Positions 23,401-34,336 of a stretch of 64,000 nt of DNA are shown in pieces (the first letter of the stretch is position 1; the number at the start of each line of letters is the position of its first letter). Origin of the DNA: Cryptomeria japonica (lineage: Eukaryota > Streptophyta > Pinopsida > Cupressales > Cupressaceae); the NCBI RefSeq assembly GCF_030272615.1, contig NC_081406.1, forward strand, positions 166,205,521 through 166,269,520. Direction: 5' to 3'. The notes under the pieces are model-generated. The model ran no database searches. It was not told where the DNA came from and saw only the letters and a program-made list of their open reading frames with translations. The position numbers were made by a program, and so were the translations under genes.

Positions 23401-24437
23401 TCTTCATCAACTAGTTTATCAAGTGCCATGAAGAGATTGATTTTTCTGTCGTTCTCATGGTAATCATCTACAGATTCATTTTCTTCATCTATTGTGTCAT
23501 CCTCAATAGTATATAGGTTGTTCTGGTTTCGTTAGCCTCTCCTTCCTTGCTAGTAGTCATTCCTTTCTCTGTCTTTGCCAGCAGGTCTTCTGAACTCTCT
23601 TAACTCATCTCCATTGGTTTATTTGTGAGGACAATTAGCAGCAAAGTGTCCTATCTTCCCATAGTTGAAGCATTTAAGTGGTAGCTTTCCTTTGTACTGG
23701 TCAGATCCTCTTTTGAGCTTCCTGATAAAGTTTGCTACTTCTGCATCTGAGTCTTCACTTGATTATTTATGAGTAGTTGCTTCTTTTCCCTTTTTGGTGA
23801 TGTTGAATGCTATTTCTTTCCTTGAGGAAGTGTCACTAGTTGTTCTCATCTCATAGGCTATCAGAGAGCCAAATAACTCATCCATTGTAAAAGTCTTCAA
23901 ATCCTTGGCTTCTTCTATGGCAAACACCTTAGTATCATACTTGGGAGTGAGAGATCTAAGTACCTTCTTGACAAGAATCTCATTTGCAATCTCTTCTCCA
24001 ATTCCTCTAATAGTATTCACAGTTTCATCAAATTTGTGGAGATATTCTGCAATCTTTTCATCATCTTTCATTTTGATGCTTTAAAGTTGGCCCCTTAGTG
24101 CTTGCAGCTTGGCTTCTTTGACTTTTTCATCTCCTTTAAATAACCTCTACAATTTGTCCCAAGTCTCCTTTGTTGAAACACAGTGCATGACTTTGACAAA
24201 TTCATTATCAAATAGTCCACTCAAGATAGCATGTTTGGCCTTTTCATTATTCTCATACTCCTTTTTGGCATCTAGATTAGTGGGAGGAGCATTAAGAACA
24301 ACATACCCATTCTTGACAAACATCCACACAACAAAACCCAGGGAGGAAATGTAGGTTTCCATTCTTCTGCTCCATAAGGGATAGTTGGATCCATCAAACA
24401 TGGGGGATTTTGAGGAAGAAGACTCATTTCTTTCCAT
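23401..24437 (-). pseudogene. Copia-1 gag, N-terminal part
   Basis: Begins MERNESSSSKSPMFDG and SNYPLWSRRMETYI, the start typical of plant copia Gag. It continues through the UBN2-type region (EKAKHAILSGL, then CVSTKETWDKL at 24,147) and MKDDEKIAEYLHKFDE...LRSLTPKYD (24,071-23,763). A zinc knuckle near 23,680-23,640 reads CFNYGKIGHFAANC, with Tyr in place of the second Cys. A few stops interrupt the same frame. The protein ends abruptly at the hAT insertion in an acidic DEDEE stretch and resumes at 8,990. Confidence 0.85.
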
Positions 24438-24488
24438 TGTGTTCGAAGTCTATAATTTACCCAAGGTTTAAAGGTAACCGGGAACCTA

Positions 24489-24502
24489 GGCTCTGATACC
24501 AA
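24489..24502 (-). other. Copia-1 primer-binding site
   Basis: The minus strand reads TTGGTATCAGAGCC directly after the LTR end, matching the plant initiator tRNA-Met PBS (TGGTATCAGAGC). Confidence 0.85.
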
Positions 24503-24503
24503 T

Positions 24504-25327
24504 TGTTGAACACAGAGTACCACTAAGAGGGGGGTGAATCAGTGGTTCCTGAACTATTTGGCTTTCAAGTAAACTTTAGAATATCAGTTATGTATTTAAA
24601 TAGTAAACAATCAAACTAGTAGAACAAGAAAGAAAGCCAAAAAGATCATTCACACAAATTTAACTCTCAACACTAGATTTACGAGGAAAACCCAATGTGG
24701 GAAAAACCTCAATGAGAAAAGATACTGGACACTACCTCTCCAATCCAACCTCACAAGTAAAACACTAACTTACAAATATTTTGGGCACCAACCCAAGGAG
24801 CACCAATCCCTACACCAAGCTTCAACTTGGAAATGTATATTGAAATATTATTTGAATACTATTAAGGCTTCTTGTTAGAAATGAATTCTGCAACTCTTTG
24901 ATCAAATAGCTCACTGTCGGTTGACAGTCTTTTCTCCTCCACTGAATCTCACTCTACCAGTTGTGAGATTACTTTCTCTGATTCTCAGCCTCTGTTGTCT
25001 TTCTCCCCCTCTCTCACATAGTCTCTCAACACACTGAGTCATAGTTGGGTGCTACCTGCTCTACCACACCATGCCAGTTTGGCTCAAATGCAAAACTATA
25101 GCTATATCAGTAGAATCCTCTCACCGATATACTACTCAACTATGGTGCAAATTTCTTAGAACTATTTCTATGGCTAGTGATTCTTCTCTTTTCCTAACTC
25201 TCTCTTTTATTTTCCTCTTCTAGCAACATCAACCCGCTCTATCTCAAGCTCTCCTCTTTTTATCTCGTCATTTCCCGCCAGAAAGCAATTCAAACTTCAG
25301 AGCGGTTAGGGTTTTCTCTTCCCAACA
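24504..25327 (-). mobile_element. Copia-1 5' LTR
   Basis: Bounded by TGTTGAACAC on the plus strand next to the PBS, and by CCCAACA at 25,327 (TGTTGGG on the minus strand). The length is 824 bp. The PBS side is secure. The outer end is chosen because it gives TG/CA termini, and there is no second LTR in the window to confirm it. Confidence 0.65.
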
Positions 25328-25649
25328 CAATCTTTATGAGATTTGATCCAACTTGTCTTGGATCCATCACCTATCCTTCAAAGATGCATTTGTACATGGT
25401 TTTCATTATCCAATGCATATTTGTTGAAAGTAGCAATCTCGAACAAGATCTCTTGCCTTGAAATTTGTTGACACATAAAATGCTTCAGCTATTTCCTTTT
25501 TGAGGTCTTCCTGAATCAAATTTATTTTGCATTTATCCAAGTGCCAACTACTCCCTAATCTTCCTCTGTCATTCTTTCTTCCTCGAGCCACAATGGTTAG
25601 ACACAATCCCATGATTTATGGTTGTTTCATTTATATCGACAAATAGTTT
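25328..25649. other. Short spacer between two copia elements
   Basis: Contains a 68-codon minus-strand open frame (25,612-25,406) with a helical, charged composition, but I cannot assign it. No other feature seen. Confidence 0.3.
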
Positions 25650-27119
25650 TGTTGGCATATGATGAATCGGTATGATGGTATGATGATATAATGATAATGT
25701 ATGTTGTTATTGATGTCAATAAGTGCAGGTGAACCTGTATGAAGTTGTTATTGATGTTCAAGTTGGAGAACTAGTATGAAGAAATGTAGTGGACCGTTGA
25801 ACTGGTATGAAGAGATGTAGTGGACCGGTGTCAGGGTTTCACTAAGTGTGACTACCGGTTGGTTGTCTCAGCTTGAGGGTTTCCAGTTTGGCAATCTAGC
25901 TTGTGCGATGCAACAGGTGACATTTTGTGATGAGTTAGCTAAGAGATAAGGATGAGATCTAGATGCCATGTCAGTTTTGTGCACGTGAAGGATTTCCTTG
26001 AGGATCTTGCATGTTAAGACCAATTGCAATAAATGTCTACCTTCGGAATGAACATTCTTCTTAGCAATATGAGAAGAGAGCATGATGAGATACTAATTTC
26101 CATATGCAGTGGAGAATGGATGATGCAGAATGACTTGTGATCTGTTTGAGATTGTTTCATTGTATGAAAAGTGTTTTGAACGGTCATGATTGGACCACTT
26201 GTAATTGTAAACCTAAAATGTTTAGGGTTTAGGGTTTATGCTACCGACCTAATTGTTGTATATAAGGTCGATGATATTTGTTATTGTTTGTGTTGGAAAA
26301 TGTTGTGTTTGTATCCAAGTGATGAGATACTTGCGAGACCAGTGAGTGGAAAATTGTGGAGTGTGATTGCAGAGTAGAGGAACTAGAAAGGATCTGCCTT
26401 AGCATGTAGTGTTGTTATCAGATCAGAGCTTTACCTATTGTCTTCTAACCATTTCAACAGTTGGAAAATCCCTTTACGGGGTAGCTTTAACAAGCTTATT
26501 GTAAATCCTCTAACCAGGTGACTCAAGATCATTGAGTTCTTCAAATCCTCTAGCAAGGTAACCTTTAACAGGGTTTCAACCTTTAACAAGGTATATAGCC
26601 ATCCCTTAACTGGGTGATCTTTAATAGGATCGGTTCCTAACAGAACCTTATTGTAAAGTTTTTAACTGGACTAGGCTCTGATCAGAGCGAGCTTCAAAAG
26701 AGTTCAAAAACAATCTTGTGGGTATTCATCCCCATCGTGGGTTTTCCCATTTGGGTTTCCACGTGAAAAATCTGTGTGTCATGAGTTGTGCATTTTTTAT
26801 GTGATGATTTAGCAATCTTTGTTTAGGTTAATATGCATGCAAAGTTAATGGTTATGGTATTACCTATACAACAAATGCATGAGTATATTGGTGAAGTTGT
26901 TATCAAGTGTTAATTGTTATTTGAAGTATTCAATTTTACTGGTTTAGCTGTCTAAACTCCTATTGTATTTAACCAGTATTGCCATGGTTAAGTTCAGTGA
27001 TGAAGACAATCGGTTAGAATTGTTTTAACTTGATAAGTTGTTGAGAAGGTTTTGTATGTATTGATTCACTCCCCCTCTCAGTACTGTTTAGGATATTTGT
27101 TGTTCATCATTATTCATCA
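25650..27119 (+). mobile_element. Copia-2 5' LTR
   Basis: Starts TGTTGGCATATGATG and ends TTATTCATCA, one base before the PBS. It contains a telo-box pair and TATA box (26,221-26,266), then several AACAAGGT/AACCAGGTGA-like degenerate repeats, and a conserved tail with TGTGGGTATTCATCCCC and TTTCCACGTGAAAAAT. Confidence 0.9.
26221..26266 (+). promoter_or_regulatory. Telo-box pair and TATA box in the copia-2 LTR
   Basis: TTTAGGGTTTAGGGTTTA (26,221-26,238) is followed 20 bp later by TATATAAG (26,259-26,266). The same order is kept in the solo LTR at 34,942 (35,501-35,518, then TATAAGG near 35,541) and, with a damaged TATA, in the one at 14,597. Telo-boxes are known plant promoter elements, so this is probably the core promoter. 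Confidence 0.6.
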
Positions 27120-27120
27120 A

Positions 27121-27132
27121 TTGGTATTAGAG
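27121..27132 (+). other. Copia-2 primer-binding site
   Basis: TTGGTATTAGAG follows the LTR by one base. It matches the tRNA-Met PBS TTGGTATCAGAG with one C-to-T change. Confidence 0.8.
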
Positions 27133-27190
27133 AAACTCTAGGTCCTCGGTGATATAAGCTTAACTACTTGAGGTAAAATATCTTGCTTTA

Positions 27191-28124
27191 ATGATGAAGA
27201 GGGAAGGTCTTAAGTTCAATAGAGATAACTTCAAAATATGGAAGGATAGAATGAAGATTTATATCAAGAGTTTGGGTGCTCAACATTGGAGCTATGTTGA
27301 GAATGTGTATGTTATCCCCACTGGCACTCTAGCCGATGATTAGAAAAGAGAAATTCAAGAAAATGGACAAGTCATGGAAGCCCTTATTAGCATCTTGTTC
27401 GATATCGATTTCATTGATGTACAAGATAAGGATAGTCCTAAGGATGTATGGGACATTATGGAAACCATTTATGTTGGTGATGAGCATGTCAAGCAAGCTA
27501 AGGAAGAGAGCCTTAGAGGAAAATTTGAAGATATGAGGATGGTTGAAGGAGAGACCATTCAGTAGTATGGCATAAGGATCAAGATTGTGGTTTTATATAT
27601 CAAGAGTGGGTGGAACAATTGATGATGCCACCATTGTCAGTAAATTTTTGAGATTGTTGTTACTAGTCTATGCAATCAGAGTTGTTGCTATTCAGGAGCT
27701 AAGGTCCATCGACAAAACCAAGGTATCCTTAGACTCTATCATTGCAAAGTTGAATGCATATGAGTTGAATAGCTATGATGGCAGTGTTGAAAAGACTAAG
27801 TCAACTTTTAGAGCATCTGTTGCACCAACTAGAAAAGGCAAAGAAGTAAGTACTAGTTATGAATCCATGAAATGCAAAGATATGGATGATGAAGAGATTT
27901 TGATGGAGTTTGAAGCTCTTCTTGCCAAGAGACTTCCAAAAGGCACTGGAAAATATAGAGGTAAGCTTCCTTTAAAATGTTTTTCCTACAATAAGATAGG
28001 ACATATAGTTGTTAATTGTCCTAACAATGACAATAAGGATAAACCAGGGAGGTTTAGAAAGTACAAAGGAGGAGGTAGGAGAAATTGTCTTGTTACAGTG
28101 GATGAAGGTGTTACTAATGAATAA
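27191..28124 (+). pseudogene. Copia-2 gag
   Basis: Starts at ATG 27,191 (MMKREGLKFNRDNFKIWKDR), followed by the UBN2-like region with PKDVWDIMETIY. TAG stops fall at 27,341 and 27,563, and TAA closes the frame at 28,122. A frameshift joins the second segment at about 27,585. The zinc knuckle near 27,980 reads CFSYNKIGHIVVNC, again with Tyr for the second Cys. A Lys/Arg-rich nucleic-acid-binding tail follows. Structural capsid role inferred from family. Confidence 0.85.
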
Positions 28125-28199
28125 TCTGAGGATGAAGAGAATGAGGATATAGTGTTTGTAGCTGTAAAGGAAGAAGTGTCTGACAAGAAAGCCCTTGTC

Positions 28200-29796
28200 T
28201 CTTGCATTGACAACTCAAATGAGTGGATTATTGATAGTGGGTGTTCTCACCACATGACTGGTGATCGGAGAAAATTTCTCTCTAGAAGAATATGATGGAG
28301 GTGTTGTCCATTTTGGCAATGATGCACCATGCTTGGTGAAAGGTAAAGGATCCATCTCACTGAATGGAAAGAGCAATGCGGATGATGTCTACTGGGTAGA
28401 AGGTCTTAAGCATAACCTTTTGAGTGTTTCTCATCTAAATGACAAAGGACTCATTCTGAAGTTCAAAGGTGGAGTCTACAGTATAATTGGAAAGAGTGGT
28501 GAACTTATTGCCATCAGTAAGCAGACCAGAGGTAACTCATTTCAGTTGAATGCCAAGATTAGTTAGTGTCTAATGGTGAGGTTTGATGATAGTTGGATAT
28601 GGCATAGAAGACTTTCTCATATGAATTTTGATAATATTGTAAAGGCGAGGAAGATAAAGGTAGTAAGAGGATTGCCTTTGTTGAACAAACCAGAGAATTC
28701 TTTGTGCAGAGAATGCCAACTCGAGAAGATGTCTTCCTCAACTTTCAAAGGTAAGCCTTTTTCAGTAGAGAACCTACTTGATCTTGTGCACACTGATCTG
28801 TGTGGTCCAATGAAAACTACAAGTATTCAAGGAGATAGGTATTTCATGATTATTATTGATGACTGCTCAAGAATGATGTGGGTCACATTATTGAAAGACA
28901 AGTCTGAGGCATTTGGAAAGTTCAAAGCCTTTAGAGCATTGGTAGAGAAGGAAAGTGGTCAAAGGATAAAATGCCTAAGAACTAATCAAGGAGGTGAATT
29001 CACTTCTGATGAATTCAACAAGTACTGTGAGGAGAATGGTATCAAGAGGTAGCTGTCTACCCCAAGGACACCACAATAGAATGGAATAGCAGAAAGGAAT
29101 AACAGGATTGTAGTTGAAGTAGCTAGAACAATGTTAATCCAAGGAAAGGTTGCTCACACTTTTTAGAGAGAAGCAATGAGCACTGTAGTCTATACTATGA
29201 ACTAGGTACTCATCAAGAAAGGTAAAGATAAAACACCTTATGAGTACTGGACTAAGAAGACTCCCACTATGAGTTATTTTAAAGTCTTTGGCAATAAGTG
29301 TTACATCAAGAGAGGTGAGCATTTGAGCAAGTTTGATGCTAAATGTGATGAAGGAATATTTCTGGTATATTCCACTAAGAGAAAATCTCTCAAATGCTAC
29401 AATAATAGAACTCAAAGAATTGTTGAGAGCATCAACATCAGGGTTGATGAATCCCCTGAGAAACCTAAGGAAACCTACAGTGATCAAGTGGAAGATGAAT
29501 CGGGTGTAGCCTTCTGGGAACCGGTTAATACAGAGACAAGCAAAGATCTTAGTGTTCTTGTACCGGTAGAAGCTGCAATAGGTGAAGAAGAAGGTGGAGA
29601 AGACGAAGAAGAGGAAAAGAAAAGAGAGCCAACTAGAATCATTCCTAGATATGTGAAACTAAATCATGATCCTAAGCAGATCATAGGTGATAAAGATGCA
29701 GGGTTACTCACAAGAAGAAAGGTGAAAGAAAAATCTTGCATGATTTATGAATTTGAGCCTAAGACTACTAGAGAGGCACTTACAGATGAAGACTAG
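28200..29796 (+). pseudogene. Copia-2 protease and integrase
   Basis: The protease active site IIDSGCSHHMTG is at about 28,230. A one-base shift follows near 28,285. GAG-pre-integrase (VYWVEGLKHNLLSVSHLNDKG) and the HH-CC zinc region (HRRLSHMNF, then CRECQLEKM) lead into the integrase core with HTDLCGPM, then CLRTNQGGEF (Asn at 28,984-28,986 where Asp is expected), then NGIAERNN. TAG stops at 28,564, 29,050, 29,077, 29,164 and 29,203 interrupt the frame. The C-terminal domain (FKVFGNKCYIKR, then IFLVYSTKRKSLKCYN) and an acidic linker run to TAG 29,794. Confidence 0.85.
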
Positions 29797-30627
29797 ATTA
29801 AGGCAATGGAAGAGGAGCTAGACTAGATAGAAAAGAATGCAACATGGTCTTTGGTACCCAGACCAGAACACAAGAATGTCATAGGTACCAAATGGGTCTT
29901 CAGGAATAAGATGAATGAAGAAGGCACGGTTGTAAGGAACAAGGCAAGACTTGTATGCAAGGGATATGCTTATGAAGAGGGAGAAGACTATGGAGAAACC
30001 TTTCCCCCAATGGCTATATTGGAAGGTGTTTGAATGCTACTTGCATTTGCAGCATTTAAAGGATTCAAGGTATACTAGATGGATGTGAAGTCTTCATTCT
30101 TGAATGGAATCCTAGAAGAGGAAGTGTATATTGAGCAACCAGATGGGTTTGCCTTATCAGAAGATAGTAACATGGTGTGTAGATTACACAAGGCCCTATA
30201 TAGATTGAAACAAGCACCAAGGGCATGGTATAAATGGTTGCACTCTCATCTTGTGAAGATAGGATTTTAGAGAACAAGTGAGGACAACAACATCTACCTG
30301 AAATCTGAAGGTGATTAGATTCTGATCTGTGAAGTGTTTGTAGATGACATAATATTTGGAGGAGATGATGAAATGAGCCATGCATTTGCAGATGAAATGC
30401 TGAAAGAGTTTGAGATGTCTCTGATTGGAGAGATAAAGTTCTTCATTGGTCTACAAATTTAACAGATGAAAGAGGGTATCTTTATTATCCAGTCCAAGTA
30501 TGTCAAAGAGGTATTGAAGACCTTTGGCATGGAGGAGAGCAAACCGGTTGGTACACTGATGTTGACCGGCTACAAATTAACTAAGGAAGATGATTCAGCA
30601 TTGGTAAATGAGAAGGAGTACTAGTCA
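29797..30627 (+). pseudogene. Copia-2 reverse transcriptase
   Basis: Motifs in order are [53 protein letters not shown] and the catalytic box EVFVDDIIFGG (FVDD in place of YVDD, about 30,335-30,365), then MSLIGEIKFFIGLQI. Stops fall at 29,824, 30,031 (TGA), 30,076, 30,268, 30,316, 30,460 (TAA) and 30,622. All lie in the same frame, so damage is nonsense only. Confidence 0.9.
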
Positions 30628-31320
30628 ATGATCGGTAAGCTGCACTATGTGGTACACAACAGACCAGATATTGCTCATGTAGTGGGCATTGTGGCCCATT
30701 TTCATAAAAGCCTAAGAGAATCCCACTTGGTAGTAGTGAAGAGGATTCTTAGATACCTTAAAGGGACAGTTGATTATGGATTGTGGTATCCATACAATGG
30801 TGATTTTAATCTCAAATTTTTTACTGATGTAGATTGGGAAGGTAATGTGGACGATCGAAAGAGCACAACCAATGGAGCGTTCTTTCTTGGTGGAAGACTA
30901 GTCTCATGGACAAGTAAGAAGCAGAGTTGTACTTCCCAGTCTACAGCTGAAGCGGAGTATGTGGCAGCATTTATGAAATACACTCAAGTAATCTGGATGA
31001 AGCATTTATTGGATGGTTTCAAAGTACCTATATTTGAACCAGTGAATATATTTTGTGACAACACAAGTGCAATAAATATTTCCAAGAATCTGGTATTGCA
31101 TGCTAGAACTAAGCACATTGAGCTCAAGTATCATTTCTTGAGAGAGAGGGTTCAAAACAAAGAGGTTGTATTAGAACACATTTCCAGTAAGGAGCAGCTA
31201 GCAGATATATTAACTAAGCCCTTACCGAAGACTACATTTACCTATTTAAGAGGTGAATATTACACTTGTTGGAAAGCTCATTCTGAGGACTACAATCTTG
31301 GACTTGGTTTATCAAGTTGA
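30628..31320 (+). pseudogene. Copia-2 RT connection and RNase H
   Basis: An uninterrupted 230-codon stretch starts at MIGKLHYVVHNRPDIAHVVG, the usual RT C-terminus. It then has RNase H with FTDVDWEGNVDDRKSTTNGAFFLGG, TAEAEYVAAF, FCDNTSAINISKN and ARTKHIELKYHFLRE. The expected catalytic acidic residues (TD, AEAEY, CDN) are present. The C-terminal ~20 residues depart from the family, consistent with truncation near 31,260-31,320. Confidence 0.9.
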
Positions 31321-31530
31321 TTTCATTTGAACCTTCAAATTGAGCTTTGAAAGACAAAAATCTATAGAAAGTTGCAAGGGAAATGCAAAAACTAAAAATT
31401 TAAGGGTTTTGTTCAAAGACATCTTCAAATGAAGGTACCCTCTTCATTTGAAGGTGTGGTCCAATGAAAACCCAAACTTTGTGCAAACAACATTACTACT
31501 GACCACCTTCAAATGAAGTTCCTTGAATAA
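31320..31530. repeat. Cluster of CTTCAAATGAAG palindromes
   Basis: Palindromes at 31,423-31,434 (CTTCAAATGAAG), 31,442-31,453 (CTTCATTTGAAG) and 31,507-31,518 (CTTCAAATGAAG), plus a partial copy at 31,332, lie within 190 bp. The first two, with GGTACC between them, form a larger inverted repeat. This cluster begins where copia-2 ends and resembles subterminal binding sites of a DNA transposon. Confidence 0.65.
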
Positions 31531-31744
31531 ACAATATTAATTTTTTTTTTAAAGACCAAAATTATTTTGAAGGCCTAGCCCACCTTTATTTTTAATTTTT
31601 ATTTCCTAGTGCATATAAATAAGTTTTTTTTAGTTTTTTAAATAAATATATAGAAAGAAAAGTTTGCATTTTTTCTCTACAAGGTAGACTTTGGAGGGGA
31701 AAATCTTTGAGAGAGGAATTATTAAGTTATATTTTACAAATAAG

Positions 31745-31851
31745 ATGGGAAATATAAGGACAAGACAAAATAAGATTGCACAAAAGCATTCAATAGAAAA
31801 AGCACAAAGATTATGTGAAGAAATAATACAAAAATATCATAGACAAATAAG
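31745..31851 (+). pseudogene. Candidate first exon of a transposase-like gene
   Basis: ATG 31,745 opens a Lys/Gln/Arg-rich helical reading (MGNIRTRQNKIAQKH and on to YHRQI). It meets a strong splice donor ATAAG|GTATGC at 31,851/31,852. A good acceptor TTTTTTGTGTAG ends at 57,311, and the phase fits a sensible downstream frame (KLDTGEKEAKKHIVDV). The intervening intron would now hold the minisatellite and the whole copia-3 nest; without copia-3 it would be about 2.9 kb. The gene model is inference. Confidence 0.3.
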
Positions 31852-31984
31852 GTATGCAGCTTTTCTTTTCTATTAAATATTGTTCCAATAATATAAATTT
31901 TTACTAAAAACAAATTATTGTTTAATTTAGGTTAATATTTATAATTAAATATATACACATTGATTTCATGTAGTAGAATGTCAT

Positions 31985-32510
31985 TTAGTTTAAGTCATTC
32001 CTCATTTTTTGCTATAATCCCCACCCCTCTACCTAGAGATGACTACCCACCTCTCCCTATCTCTCCACCCTTCTCTCTCTCTCTCTCACCAACTCACCTT
32101 ACCTATAACACTTCCTCCCTTACTATCTCTCTCCCTCTCTATCTCTCTCTATCCCTCTCCCTTTTTCCAACCTTAACTCTCTTGAGCTATCTCTCTCCTT
32201 CCATCTCTACTCTTTTTCTCACCTCTATCTTCATATTTATCTCCACCTAACTCTACCTATCTCTATCTCTTTCCAAACCCTCTATATCCCTCTCTAGGTC
32301 CTCCCTCCCTACCTACCTACCTATTTCTCTCCCTCTATCTCCTTCCATTTCTACACTTCTTCGTTCACCTCTATCTTTGTCTCTCTCTCCGTAACTAACT
32401 CTCACTCTTTCTATCTATTACCATCTATATATATATATAGATAGACAAAGTGAGAGTATATATATATATATAGAGAGAGAGAGAGATGGCCATATATGTG
32501 TGTGTGTGTA

Positions 32511-32546
<36 letters not shown>

Positions 32547-32790
32547 TGTATGTATGTATATACATATATATGTGTGTATATATATATGTATGCATGAGTA
32601 TATATATATACATACATACATATATGTGTGTATGTGTGTCTATGTGTGTGTGTTAGAGGGGAGAGATAAAGAGGTGAGAGGGGGAGAGGGGAAGAGAAAT
32701 AGGAGAGAGAAAGGGGTGGGAAAAGGGTAGAAAGAAAAAGAGAAGAGAACAAAGAGAGATGAAGGGGTGAAATGTAGTTATGGATGGATC

Positions 32791-32831
<41 letters not shown>

Positions 32832-33099
32832 GTGAGAGAGAGAGGTGGAGAGAGATAAAGATAGAGGTGCTAAAAAAAGTAGAAATGGAAGGAGAGAGAG
32901 GGAAAGAGATAGGGAGGGAGGTAGGACCTAGAGAGGGATTGGTAAGAGATATATAGAGCTATGTGGAGAGAGAGAGAGAGAGGTGATAAAAAAATAGTAG
33001 AAAAGGAAGGATAGAGAGGGAGAGAGATAGGTAGGAAGGGAGGGAGTAAGGGATCACCTTGAGAGTGATAGAGAGGGATTGGTAAGATATATATAAATG

Positions 33100-33137
<38 letters not shown>

Positions 33138-33243
33138 TTTAGATGAAGAGAGATACAAAGATATAAGTTCTAGATATATATCCCTCCCTCCTTACATATC
33201 TCTCTCCCTATCTTTCCTTACTTTTCTACTCTTTTTATATCAC

Positions 33244-33280
<37 letters not shown>

Positions 33281-33649
33281 GAGAGAGAGAGAGAGGAACC
33301 CCTCTCTATCCTTCTCAAGATCTCCCCTCACTCCCTCCATCCCTACCTATCTCTCTCCCTCTCTCTCTCTTTCATTTTCTGCTATATATCCCTCTTTCCC
33401 TCCTTACCTATCTCTCTCCCTCTCTCTCCTTAATTTTCTACTCTTTTCTATCGGCTCTATCTTTCTCTCTATCTCTTTCCACCTCTTTCTCACCAAATCC
33501 TCTATATCCCCCTCTACCTCTCTCCCTCTCCCTCTCAAGATCCATCTCTAACTACATTTCACCTCTTTCTCTCTCTACTTTCTCTTCTCTCTTCCCTTTT
33601 ACCCTTCCCTCACCCCTTTCTCTCCCCACTCTAACCCTCTCCCTCCCCT
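31985..33649. repeat. Purine/pyrimidine minisatellite with an inverted block and microsatellites
   Basis: Pyrimidine-rich (31,985-32,420), purine-rich (32,655-33,160) and again pyrimidine-rich (33,175-33,649) stretches share one degenerate unit, CCCTCTCTAGGTCC followed by CTCCCTACCTA and CCTTCCATTTCTAC. The segment at 32,286-32,354 is the near reverse complement of 32,879-32,940, so the purine block is an inverted copy. Its edges carry (TA)n, (CATA)n and (GA)n runs (32,425-32,620, 32,790-32,828) and a (CT)n(TA)n(GA)n palindrome at 33,245-33,295. Confidence 0.85.
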
Positions 33650-34326
33650 TTATCTATTGGCATTATGGATGATTTGAATATGTGTGGAATTAATATTTTG
33701 TCATTGATGTCAACACTAGCTGTTACCAACAGACAAATTTACACTAGTTGATATGGATGGCTACTGAAAGACAGGTTATCGATATAAGATCTAGTGTTAC
33801 CGGTAGAAGAGATTATCCGGTTGGTACTTCTGGCATGTTTGGATCAGTGAAGTATATCGGATTTCATGTTTTATATGCTCCATGAGCATGTTTTGTTCAG
33901 TTGGTATTGGCTTGGTAATTGGATGTTATCATACACACTGGTAAACCCTTACTGGCACTAGTTTAAGGCTTTACCGACAGAGCTTTCATTGACGAATTAT
34001 GACAGGATGCATAAGTGGTGTTGGTACAAATTCTTGATGAATTCCAGGATGTTGAAGATGTTCGTTGATCATGTTTCAATTGCTTGAATATGTTTCTTTG
34101 GCGTGGTAGACCTAAAATAGGTCTGATACCTATCTAGGTTATGGACTGGTATCATGCTAGAGTGTATTCTACACGTTACCTGGATGTTTCAAGATGTTTT
34201 ATGGATTTGATATTATTGTTTTTGTCTTAAGCCAACATGGGATATCATTATATAAAGGAATTATGTAATGATATTATTGTAATATCTTTAGGTGGTTGAC
34301 CTAAATGGTTTAGGCCTTAGGGTTTG

Positions 34327-34336
34327 TATAAATAAG
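34327..34336 (+). promoter_or_regulatory. TATA box of the copia-3 LTR
   Basis: TATAAATAAG lies just downstream of a telo-box-like CCTTAGGGTTTG, the same arrangement as in the copia-2 LTR family. Confidence 0.55.

Larger units (their letters stand above)
5526..25327 (-). mobile_element. Copia-1: split Ty1/copia retrotransposon
   Basis: In minus-strand order this element shows a 5' LTR (25,327-24,504), a Met-type PBS, gag, protease, integrase and RT. RNase H and the 3' LTR are missing because LTR block A interrupts RT at 5,526. Gag is split by the hAT element at 8,991-23,392. Removing 14,402 bp plus one 8-bp duplication puts the gag start at 24,437 in the same frame as every downstream domain, so all coding damage seen is nonsense or missense rather than frameshift. 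It is the oldest recognisable layer of the left half of the window. Confidence 0.85.
25650..31319 (+). mobile_element. Copia-2: Ty1/copia retrotransposon lacking its 3' LTR
   Basis: It has a 1,470-bp 5' LTR, a Met PBS, then gag, protease, integrase, RT and RNase H in the order of Ty1/copia. At least 16 in-frame stops lie between 27,341 and 30,624, 13 of them TAG. No second copy of its LTR is attached: after RNase H the sequence changes to an unrelated palindrome-rich stretch. The 3' end is therefore truncated. LTRs of the same family occur as solo LTRs at 14,597 and 34,942. Confidence 0.9.

Noticed and set aside
5526-24437. Two separate minus-strand copia elements (RT side and gag side)
   Set aside because: The gag halves join in frame at an 8-bp duplication and do not overlap, so they are one element split by hAT.
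26221-26238. Interstitial telomere repeat
   Set aside because: Only two and a half TTTAGGG units, at a fixed promoter position in several LTRs; a telo-box fits better.
32411-32752. Tyr/Ile/His-rich open frames on both strands
   Set aside because: They are translations of (TA)n, (CATA)n and (GT)n microsatellites.
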